A stretch of DNA of 64,000 bases from Marsupella aquatica (taxonomy: Eukaryota > Marchantiophyta), in NCBI GenBank assembly GCA_973895155.1, contig OZ316896.1:4092001-4156000 (forward strand), read 5' to 3'. The translations under genes and the position numbers were made by a program. The notes below the pieces were generated by a model. The model did not search any database and was not told the origin of the DNA. It worked only from the letters and a program-made list of their open reading frames with translations. Below are positions 23,861 to 34,163 of the stretch, piece after piece (the first letter of the stretch is position 1; each line of letters starts with the position of its first letter).

Positions 23861-24605
23861 CTAATAAGGCTTTGTAGCATCCCCTACTGGGGAGGCTATC
23901 TACTGTAGTCAAATGGATTGAGTAAATATAACTCACCCAAACTGAAGGCAATGGTTCCATTGGGGTGAAACGTATCTGCGCATGAATGCAAACGCAACAA
24001 CAAAAACTTTACATTAGGCTTTCTAGACTGATGATCACACTATATTCATTTCTCAGAGCATGGGCGTTTGCGCTTGTAGTTTCTCCTTGCAAATAAATGG
24101 CCATCCATATAAAAATATTTTCAGCCCTATGCACAAGACAAGAAATTACCTGTGACGAGAGTTGCAGTTTCTCATTTGAGAGGAAAACCATAGTTTTCAT
24201 CAGATTTGTAATCAATGGCCCATATATAGCTTGATTGATGGCAACTACATTTTTCGCTGTATGTAAAATCTATTGAAATGGAAACAAATTTAGCCAGCTA
24301 GTGGGAGTGCTGGTCATGCACCAAAGGCTGACTACAGGGAGTATTACACTTGAATATGGATCAGGCAAATCACTAGCTGGGCAAGCTTTTGCTGAAGTGC
24401 ACTACTGCTAGACAACCTTGGGCCCGCTGTAATGTCATCTAGAGCAAGTGATGGAAGTAGATCATCAATCTCGTGCATAGTGGTTCTTGTGCTCAACCAG
24501 GCCATGAATGAGTGCTGATCTGGCTCAGTACTCAACATGAAAGACAAGTGGGTTGTCCTGTAACAGGAGTTACAACTTTGACAAGCTAGGGATCAGAGTT
24601 GGCTT

Positions 24606-25822
24606 ATGTATAAACTACCCCAAACATATGTGCATATGCAGAGGAAGGATCCTGTATCAAGATTCTCATGCCTGTTGCCATCTTCCAATTTGAGACTGTT
24701 CATGTTATTCTGGGTGCATCACTTCCACTTAATTGTGGTATTCCTCTTAAGAGCTGGAACATTGTGCAAGGGATTACTATCTGGCAGATATGGAAAGCTC
24801 GCTGTACCTTGGAGAAGGAAGCACTTATACTCTCTGTCTTGTGTATCCAAAGCAACATCTGGTCAGAGATCCGTTTATGTTTACGGATTATTTGGCAAAA
24901 CAGATGGAATAACCATAAAGAGAACTCATTGGAGATTGTTGGCAGGAGTTGGTTGGAAAGTTGAAAAGAGACTTGGGTATTGATGGAGGCCTTTATAAGT
25001 TGATAGATGAATACTTCATTGATGATTGTTGGTTACTGTCCGCTATGGGCCTTTGATCCTCCTTGAAATCTTTTTTGTACCATTCTCTTGGATTCACTTG
25101 TCATTTTGCTGTGATCCAGGGCTGAATAGTTTAGATTCTTTTGGTTTTTCTGTGGCAATTAGTTCATCCCTGAGTTGGATTTCCCTGGTTTAAAGATGCT
25201 CAGATCCTTGTTATTGGCTGGATCTCTTCTTGCTCTCCAGTCTGAGTTGGCCCTCATGTTTGCTTTAGCTGCTTAGCTGGTTCCTCTGATTGAGTCACTC
25301 AGGCTCCTTCCCTGTTAGTTTAATCTTGTTCCTGTTAGGTATTTACTCAAGGTCTAGGGTTACGACATGTAACCATAGCTAGGCTAACCATAGTCGGAGA
25401 CGTGGTTAGGTTAACTAGGATGCACACTATATGCCAAACGGTGTTTGTTTGGATAAGTGGAACTTAGGCACATTGTTATGGAGCCACTTTGAGAGATGAG
25501 GAGAGCTTACACTGTGGAGACTTGGTATGGCCGACGGGCTTAGAGTTCAGTAAAGCTCTCTTGTGTGTTCCCGTGGACGTAGCCTCGAGGAGGTGAACCA
25601 CGTATCTCTTGTGTCGACTACATGTGCGTTGGATGTGTCATGTGCTTACCGTTACGAGTGTCGTCTATGCTCAACAGTTCCCTCTTGGCCAAATGTGTTT
25701 GGCCTTGGTGTAGATTTTGACCTTTGTTCCCCTTTTGGTTGCGGCCTGTGACTCCCTGATTTTATTGGGTTTTACTTTTTGTACAAGTAAACTGCTACTT
25801 TCAAGAATAAAATAAAATAAAA
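24606..25822 (+). pseudogene. LINE-like retrotransposon 3' remnant
   Basis: A frame around 24668-24964 contains IWQIWKARC and RIIWQNRW, resembling the region after the reverse transcriptase of plant LINEs. It lacks the polymerase domain. The segment ends in an AATAAAATAAAATAAAA tail at about 25805-25822, typical of LINE 3' ends. A solo copia LTR (25333-25676) sits inside it. It is truncated at the 5' side and not functional. Family assignment rests on motif resemblance only. Confidence 0.45.
25333..25676 (+). mobile_element. Solo copia LTR with 5-bp target duplication
   Basis: Starts TGTTAGGTATTTAC and ends GCTCAACA. It is flanked by GTTCC at 25328-25332 and again at 25677-25681. It is related along its length to the LTRs at 8720 and 10210. 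No internal region or primer-binding site follows, so it is the product of LTR-LTR recombination. Confidence 0.92.
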
Positions 25823-25829
25823 GTTCTCA

Positions 25830-27660
25830 TGCCATCCCTTATTCACAAACATATTCTAAATATCAATTGTTTCTGTTATCATACAAATTATGACTTATGG
25901 GTGTTTCTCTGGTTTGAGCAGGTCTTTTTCCTTTGTCCTTCGGTTGCTACTTGTTTGTGGCTGATTGCTCTGTGCAATCTGTCTGAATTTTTTATTTTTT
26001 TTAAACACCCTTCCATGTTATCATGTAGGTAAAAATGAATGTCCCTAATCACATGAGCAAACTAAGGACAGATAACTACATTGACCCAGCCTACAGACGA
26101 GCCTGGACTTGTCCAAGGGTGATGGCCAGGCAAGTGAGTTGACCCATAATAAATTATAGTCCCTCCAGGCGAGTGCATGAGCTCGTTAGTGGACCATCTT
26201 GACCAGACCTGACCCACGATAAACAGTCCTGCAAAGACCACATATCGTCCCGAAGTAAGTTATGTCGTGGACCACGTGATTCTGCCTGCAAAGTTAGAAG
26301 AGGCCGTCCCCTCAACACACTCCTCCCTCTCATCGCTCCTATTTAGCAGGACTACTACAGTAGCACACAACGGAATCTACTATGTCATTACCAGCTGATT
26401 TTTTAGTGGCCCAAATTTGCCAAACTCCGCCTCACTAAGATGTCTTCCCCACTTTTGTGGAAAATAGGCTAGATTATTGTCTTTGATTGCCACCTAGCAA
26501 ACACCCCATGAGCCATAGAAGGTATCTTTAAATCTACTGTAGGTATAAGCTTAGAAACTAATCTAGTAAATTTAAAGAAACAACAGTACATATCTTCTTC
26601 CTGTGACGTTCGCCACCCTGGACGGGGAAAAAGAAACCTCAAAAGTAGGTCTGTTTTGGGTACCGCCGCGAATATCTCTCAAAATTTGGAATTGGTCCCA
26701 TGGAGCTGACCTGTTCCAAGACTAATTTAGATTTAAGTTAGTGGCACCGCCATAGAAGCGGCGACTACCCCGTAGATACAGTGGAGTTAGTTTGGGGCTG
26801 CGCATCCCCCATTCCCGGTAAGCCCCTTCCCGTATGCTTATCATTCGATAATTTGCACAGGAATACAGGAAGGACAGTACCAAAAGTACGGCCAAGTACC
26901 CAATAAAATCTAAAGTACAAGAGAATCTGGGCCCAGAAGAAATAAAGGACAAACCAGATCACCAGATGTCTACAGTACCACCGTAGTGCCATACTTGTTC
27001 GCACAACGCAAGCGCGAATAGTTTTTAGAACAACGCAAATCTCAAATTTTATACTTTTGATATACATGCTTTTTAATTTTAAAAACAATGCAGAACGGTG
27101 CTTTAAAATATCAGTCTCCTAAATTATTTTTCTCATTTTAGAAAAAATTCATACATTGAAAACAAGTCAATGTTTACATCAAGATACTTAGAGTATTTTG
27201 AAATTTACATTGTAGAGTTTTTTAGATTTCCCAATGCTCTAAAATACTTTGTCACTTAGATAAAAAGTTTCATAAGTATTTGCTTATTGAGTTAACCAAG
27301 ATACCACTACAACACTTGCGAGAGTTTTTGAGTGCTGACACCTCTTATGGATGTAGAGTCTTTTCATTCTAAATGCAAAATCAGTAAGTTCAAACCCAAA
27401 GCCTGGCAAAGGGTCCTGTTCTTCCCTTTGTTTCCAGCCATTTTGCCCTTTTTTTCATTTTTGCTTAGTGAAAGGGGCTTTCACTACACAAGAAGAATAA
27501 ATGTGCAAGCAGTCCATATTAAGGGTTTATGCACACAGTTTATGCGTAACCTTGCAATTCCTTTGACTAAATTACTGATAAATGATGTCAATTTTATTCA
27601 GAGTAAACTTTGCACTGTTGGGTAGGGGCATTATGTTTTGAGCTATTTCACAAGAATGTC
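25830..27660. other. Intergenic, AT-rich, no gene recognised
   Basis: Short frames only. 26395-26560 resembles the dispersed repeat of 28.4-29.2 kb (GTGGCCCAAATTTGCC). No domain was seen. Confidence 0.4.
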
Positions 27661-27663
27661 TAG

Positions 27664-27838
27664 TGACATAGACCGCGTGTTAAATCTACGTCAAGTTAAT
27701 GCGATCCGTACACCAAAACATAAACAAATACTGACACTATATGTATGATCTACAAATCAAGTGATTTCAACTACATGTGTCTTGGTTTATGTTCTGGATG
27801 TACATTTGACGTAGATTTAATGTGCGGTGTGACATAGG
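27664..27838. repeat. Imperfect inverted repeat, about 55-60 bp arms
   Basis: The left arm (27664-27725, GACATAGACCGCGTGTTAAA) and right arm (27785-27838, ATTTAATGTGCGGTGTGACA) are imperfect reverse complements. They share TTAAATCTACGTCAA and its complement. A MITE-like foldback is likely. Confidence 0.6.
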
Positions 27839-28019
27839 GCCCATTGCACGTGAGGCAGTGTGGCTCTTATTGATAATCATGTACAAACTCCAATTTATTG
27901 ATGTAACTCTTACAAACTCTGTGGTAAATTTTGGGCAACTGTGGCAAAATGTATTTCCTTACCTATGGTAAATCATTCAACTGTGGTTTTCACCTTGTGG
28001 ATGTCCTGTTTTCAGGATA

Positions 28020-28145
28020 GAATCTGAAGAGCGACAAGCTGAATGGCTTTTCCCCTCTTTCCCTCCCCTTAGTTGGGTTGCTTTGCCTTTGGGATCATGT
28101 CTCCTGGTTAGGCATTTTTGACCCTTGGGCACTGTGATATATACT
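28020..28145 (+). repeat. Dispersed repeat, copy 2 of 3
   Basis: Pyrimidine-rich tract followed by TTGGGATCATGTCTCCTGG and GGGCACTGTGATATATA. Same family as 4906-5040 and 34897-35145. Confidence 0.65.
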
Positions 28146-28429
28146 TTTGTCAGACCTACTGGTTTCTATGGCAGGAAGTCTAATTTCTATCTTCCATTTT
28201 TTAATAAGAGTGCTTGTTTTCAGCTTTTCTCCACAATTAAAAACGTTTGAGGCTGTTGTCTAGTTTGGATTTGTTGTCCTTGCCGATTTCCATCGTTTCT
28301 CAAAATTTCAAAGATGACATGAATTGGGACGTTTAGGGAGAACAGTTAGTTTGGGTAAAACCCTAAACAAACTCCTAGATCGAAGACAATTTTGGACACC
28401 ACACATGGAACAGAAATAAGCTACAGTCT

Positions 28430-29155
28430 GTCATATTGCTAAAAGTGGCCAAGTGAGGTGGGTAGTGAGGTGGGAAGTGAGGTGGAACCTAACGAATATT
28501 TACCACTGAAAAGAAGATGCCCACAATCCAACATCAACAGGGATGCAATTATTGCTGTCAATAATAATTGGGAGACCAACCTTTGGTACGGGTCGCCAAT
28601 GCCCCTATTTGTAGGACAATGTTTTCCCCACGCATTAATGAAAAAGTCAGAGCCCACAATGTTGGACTTTGGTGTTCACTAGTCTTTTTAAACATTTCTT
28701 CATTCTTTGCAGAGGGGGATGGGGGAGCCTATTTTTTAAGGATTTCACTTTTTAGCCAGAGTGACGAATGTAAAGTATGTGAAGGAGAAGATGCTTAAAA
28801 GATTCTTTATTCATTTATTTTACTGACCATCAGATCTCCCTAGATTTAAGGCTGACCGTTAGATTATGACTATTGGGGCCTGAGAATAGATGGAACACTA
28901 GCTAAAGAGACAACAAAATAGTAGCTAATTTTAGCCAAAAGTGGCCAAATGTTTTTGGGGAGGTGGAATCTAGCAAATTTTCGCCACTACAAAAAACACT
29001 GGGATGGGACCATCTCTAGGTGAAGTGTTTTCCCCATGTATTGATATAAAAGTCAGAGCCCACAGTGTACAGTAGGACTATTGGGGGCTAAATAATGTTT
29101 TTTTTCTCTTTCTTTCGTTTTTGGCACGGCTTGGGGGTTGAGGATGGGGGAAACA
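28430..29155 (+). repeat. Dispersed non-coding repeat, two tandem partial copies
   Basis: About 28440-28750 and 28930-29155 share GCTAAAAGTGGCCAA-like sequence, GTGTTTTCCCCA and AAGTCAGAGCCCACA. Parts match 10540-11200 in inverse orientation. Confidence 0.6.
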
Positions 29156-29159
29156 ATGC

Positions 29160-30890
29160 CTGGCAACCAGACTTGTCTTTAGGGCGAGGGAAAAAACCCA
29201 TCTTTATAACTAAACAAGGAAAAACTAAGAAACCAAGTACTGGAAAGGGTGCATGTGATCACTAAAAACCAGGGCGGGAAAGGAAAGGAGCTTCGGTTTA
29301 GTACCTAAATTTAGGTGAGTTTTTTTTTTAAATAAAAATAAAAATTGGTGAGCTTTGACAAGTCATATGTGAGGAATTGGGTCTGTGCAACCACAGAGTT
29401 TAGGGCAAGGCAAATCCGGAGGAAAGTGGGAAGTAACTGCAGCCATCAGGGAATACACTGGCTTGCGAGAATGGGGTCCCAACAAGTCCCTCTCGTCACT
29501 TTTTTTCCTGCTGAGGCCCATCAAATCTTTCATTCCATGATCCTTGCATTGGAAATTGATTCCTTGGAGTGTGAAAGTTCAGGCAATGATAATAATATCA
29601 TTGATTTGCAACTCAAATTTGATCCCAAAGTGCTTACTTAGTATTAGATGCCTGTCCGTTTGGGACCCTTTAAAGTCTTTGCAAGTACTAAAACAAATCA
29701 AGCTTATAAAGTCAAATTAGACAACAGAATAGTTTTGTCCATCTTATCAACTTTACTGTGAAAATTTCCTTCAGTGTGATCAAACTCATGGTCAGGGAAT
29801 CCTCCTAACCCTAAACCCTCAACCATGCTTTTCAGTTTGCCACTTCGTAAGGTTGTTGGCTTTTTCTTTTTTGTTTGTTGTTGTGGTGGACTTTCATTGG
29901 GACTCTGGAGAATTTTGGCTCATTGGTCTTACTGGGGTTTTTCTTCATTTCCTCCCCCTTTACGTACTGGGTCTTCTGCTGTGCAGTTAAGTGTCGCCCA
30001 GTTAAGGGCCCTACTTTTTTTTTGCAGTTTCTCTGACCTTCCTTTCTAACAATACAAACTGATGGTCAAAATCTCCAACATTTTATATTCCTAAGTGTAC
30101 CTCACACCACTACAATGTCATCCAGGCAGATTGCATGCAAACTCTAACAAAAAGATAATGAGCCTCCCACTAGTCTCCAACTATGATAGATTCCCCCAAA
30201 CCTCATCACCAACATAAGTCGTTGTGACAGAATGTGAAACAATGAACATTTGGACCAATTCTATGAGGACAATTCAATAAAGAACATCTGAACTCAGAAG
30301 ACATTACACATATTGTCTTCATATCATTTTTTGTAGGGACCGGCCCTAAACCATGGTTTGGTCTAGTTGCTTGCACTCACAAACAGGTTCAAGTAGACTA
30401 CAATTGCAATACATGGCTATATATGACATGAACTGGGCTCATGTTCTCATATGCCATATTACACAATATAATGCCCTATACAAGAACATTTCACAAGAAA
30501 CTATCAAAGGGGGTCGATTGGGGCATATCTGAACATAGGAGGTCAATTAAGTAGGAAACACTCCAGAGGAGGTTGATTAAGCATATACTTCTTTCTTCAC
30601 ATGCAAAAAATTATACTTTGGTGGGACCCTAGAGTCAGAGTCTAGAGGCTTCACTCTATCAGCCTAGACCCTGAATCTAGCTTCCCCTTCGTGCTTTATA
30701 AATAAGATTGGATTAAGATACTCACATATATCCAGATTCTTCCAACAGTTTAAAGCCATTGACTCACTAAGTACTACAACTTGACCATAACTAATACGAA
30801 TACTACAACTTGACTAGTTACCAGCTGGGATGCATCTAGGCTAGATTGTGAACGGAGAAGATGAGACACGATTATATACAATTTTCAGGA
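29160..30890. other. Intergenic, no gene recognised
   Basis: Contains a 98-codon plus frame at 29345-29641 and a 74-codon frame at 29825-30049 in T-rich, LINE-3'-like sequence. Neither has a recognised domain. Confidence 0.4.
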
Positions 30891-30912
30891 GAGATTTGCT
30901 TGGTGGGACCCC

Positions 30913-31023
30913 AAATGGAAATGTTTTACTTGATAGGATCCTTGAAAGTTTGGGTCCGTCTATTCAAGGTAAATAAACGGTGTGGATTACTCAGGGGTCC
31001 TATCAAGTAAAACATTTCCATTT
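30913..31023. mobile_element. Small foldback element
   Basis: 111 bp with nearly perfect 29-bp inverted ends, starting AAATGGAAATGTTTTACTTG and ending with its complement (28 of 29 paired). It sits exactly between a GGTGGGACCCCA motif and the start of the CDC20-like duplicate. Confidence 0.75.
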
Positions 31024-32108
31024 GAAGTGAATGATTGATGAGGTCCCCCCTTTGAATAGGTCTGCGCACTTCAATGGAGCCACACCAAAAGGAAATCTTG
31101 AGCAGCCATGGATTTAGTCTAAATCAACTCTGCGTTTAGAAGTATCCACAATGCTAAAACTAGCTGAGTTGATTGGCCGCACTGCAGCTCGGGTTCTCCA
31201 CCTAGCACAGGTCCGTGAAGGCTTGTATGGATGATTGGAATTTATGGCATCTAGGCTATATAGCACTGGACCTGACATTTTCTTACTGTACCACTGGACC
31301 TGACAATTTCGTATCTTACTACTACTCAGATATATGGATATTTTTCAAGTCATTAGAACTTGGGCCTAAACATGTGTATGGAATATTGGATACTGACCCC
31401 GATGATTGGATCTGGTACAGAGTGCTGATGATACGTCGACTCAGATATATGGGTATTTTTTTCATGTCGTTAGAACTTGGGCCTAAACATGTGTATGGAA
31501 TATTAGGTACTGACCGTGATGATTGGCTCTGGTACAGAGTGCTGATGCTACGTCGGTTGTCTCTTCTGCCACTGACGAGACCTTTGGTTTTGGAAGGTTT
31601 TTAGTTCACCTCCAGTCCTCCATTAATAAGGAAACTTCTAGTGTACTGTCGCTAAAAAGTTGTAACATCCGGTAGATTCTAGAAGTGAATATCGTATGAA
31701 TAAGTACCGTGAAACGGTAAGCTTACCTCCTTGTAGATAAGTCACACTGGAAGTTAGTGCTGAGGGAAGAGGCAAGGCAAACAACGTCACTCCACTGTTG
31801 GTCAGTTGCAGAAAGGTAATGCCTGCGTTCTCTCAATCGATCAGTTCTGGTTACAGTATCACGTCATGTTGAGCCCTCTTTCCGCCCCTATTGTTTGTTG
31901 CTCTTAATACTTGCTCCCTGCTCTGTCACTGCAGGATCTCATCTGTCATAATTGGATGTATTCAGGTCATAACGTCACAAACTTGTCTAGGAAATCTCCA
32001 CCAGAAGGGTCCACAGGAACCTTTCGCTCCTGAATGGTTTCGCTTCTGAAGTTTTCTGTGCTTGTCTTCCTCAATCAATACGCAATCTGAGTTTGGGATG
32101 GGCTGTTT
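31024..32108 (+). repeat. Segmental duplication of 48103-49085 (inverted)
   Basis: The plus strand here matches the minus strand of 48103-49085. The match covers the CDC20 intron-6 end, exon 7, intron 7, exon 8, and about 480 bp of 3' flank (for example CATAATTGGATG and AATCTCCACCAGAAGGGTC). A detached piece lies at 34001-34163. Confidence 0.88.
31060..31675 (+). pseudogene. CDC20 pseudogene (copy of exons 7 and 8 with intron)
   Basis: Close copy, on the opposite strand, of the 3' part of the CDC20 gene at 48581-49048. The exon-7 copy starts after AATAG at 31060. It carries one-base deletions (GGAGCCAACACC becomes GGAGCCACACC; TATCCCACA becomes TATCCACA), a TGG-to-TAG stop and a 3 bp insertion. 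The exon-8 copy ends at a TAG at 31673-31675 and has at least one more one-base deletion. About 114 bp of intron and exon-8 start is tandemly duplicated inside it (about 31326-31439 and 31440-31553). Homology continues past the gene end to about 32108. It cannot make a CDC20 protein. Confidence 0.9.
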
Positions 32109-33970
32109 CGACCTGGTCCAATGTAAAGGAATCCACGACGTTGATTTTACTGGAGAGCCTTCAAGATCCAGGAAGATTGCTTCATACATAAAGGGAATGA
32201 TGAATGACGAGAAGTTTTTGGAATATACCCAAAAACATCACATACTGAGAAATGAGAAGTGCCCCTTGTGCAGGTTTGTGGACTGAGAAATGTGTTTTGA
32301 TGGAAATGAATTCAGTCATGGAGAAATATTTTTCAGTGGCTCAGTTACTGTCTATGAGTTTATTTGCTTGGTCCTTGAGCCTAGGGGAAAACATCCCTGG
32401 TGTCAGTTTCTAAGATTTGCAGCAAGAGAGCTTACTGGCTGACCTGGTTGTCAAAGCTCTCTTCAAGACTGTTCGTTCCCAGACGAAAAGCCAATACTCC
32501 ATGGCGGCGGTTTTTTCTAAAGGAATCAGGGAGGACTGGCGACTGGAGGGAACATCATGGAATGACTGGCAACCCCTCGCCGGTTAGGAACAGATGGCAA
32601 TTCAGAAATGAGACATGGAAGAAGATTTGGCCAGTTTGAAAGAGCCAGTGAAAAGGGACAGGTGAGTTGAGGCGTGACAATCAGATTATGGAGTTGATAA
32701 GGAAACATGCAGAAAGAAGCAAAGTGAGTTCTCTGGAGCGGAATTGAACCCTTCAATGAGTCCAACAGACACATGCTGAGGAATTCAATTACAGAAGGGG
32801 GCACAGAGGCCTTTGATTAGCCATTTCCCCAAGTTGCTGGTGAGAAATTGCATGCAACATGCATGAGGAGGAGGTGGCGAGATAGGAAAATGTTAAAGGT
32901 GAGGAGAGTGGCGAATTTCCTGCAGGGGCCGGTGGAAAGACTTTTCGGACCTCAGGAGTGGTGTAGAGTTGCCACCAGATTGATGTCCAATTTTGCTAAT
33001 TTTTTTGCAAAATTTCCATTTTTGCCTTTGTTAAAGGAGCCAGCAATATTTTGAGGGTAGAATTTTGGCGAAAATTACCCATTTATGTAAGAAAAAACTG
33101 CTCAACGGACAGTACTGGATCACAAGTCTCTTTTCTATTTTTAGTGGGTCACAGCTATTGATCTTGACCTTGGAACATCTCAGTTACTGTTAGTTTAATT
33201 TGTTTAGCACTAGGCAAGTCCACCAAGAACAGTTTATGGCCGTATCGTATCTCACTCTTGTCTTCTTTCCTAACACAAATATTCTTATCTTGGGATCTTA
33301 CAAGATCTTTTCTTATCTCTGCTTATTAAGGAAGTCAGCTTAATAAAGAGGTATTTCGTCTCACTTGATATATGAGTAGAATAAAAGAGAGGTGATTTCT
33401 TACTAATTGTCACACTGACCTCCGATTTACCTATAATTCGAGTCTAATTCTAGTTTACTAGTTTACCTATAATTCGAGGCTAATTCTAGTTTATAATCAG
33501 CTCCTCTTATTTGTTTGTCTTTCTCTGATTCAAGTCCCAATCCTAGTCAATCCTTTCTTTGGAATACGAAAAAACCTCGAAGCTACAAACTGAAAGGATA
33601 TTTCACGAGATCCCCCTTTACCGTTAATGAGTACTATATGACCACAAACTAAAAGTGATGTCCAGCTCAATTTTAAAGTAGAAAAATTGGCCACAAATTT
33701 GACACAAACTTTGCTTTGAAAATTAATAATATTTTCAATTTCATTTTCCTGGAAGCCCGACTGGAAGTTGATAAGTGACACACGACAACTAACTTTATAA
33801 ATTAAATAGTTTAAAATGAACAAACAAACTCTTTCAAACATGGTCCACTGATCGAAAAAACAAACATAAGTTAAAACGCAAGTTACTTGATTCCTTATGA
33901 GTCTAGTTCGTTAGTATTTTTTACCGTTAACAAAAATGTTTTGAGATTTGGAATGCTGCTCAAAGCTGAA
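32109..33970. other. Intergenic, candidate exons unproven
   Basis: A plus frame at 32062-32286 ends in NEKCPLCR just before GTTTGTGG. A second open stretch follows TTTGCAG at about 32420. They could be two exons of an unrecognised gene, but the first overlaps the duplicated segment and no domain is recognisable. The rest is AT-rich and unassigned. Confidence 0.25.
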
Positions 33971-34000
33971 AATTGGAGGGATTTGCTTGGTGGGACCCCA

Positions 34001-34163
34001 GCTCATGTTGGTCATAAGAAGAATTTCAGGCCGCCCACCAGACAATTCTAGGTCATGCTAGCAATCTAATGCACTGATCATACGTGAATACGATTCTTGC
34101 ATTTTCTATTCGGTTGTAGAAATTTGGGGTTTGCATCAGGGTAGCTCCGCAAAGTCTAAGCAC
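34001..34163 (+). pseudogene. Detached CDC20 intron-6 fragment
   Basis: Matches 49088-49258 in the same orientation, starting GCTCATGTTGGTCATAAG and ending AAGTCTAAGCAC. In the parent locus this piece directly adjoins the segment now found at 31024-32108. It is preceded by ATTTGCTTGGTGGGACCCCA, a motif also present just left of the element at 30913. Confidence 0.85.
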
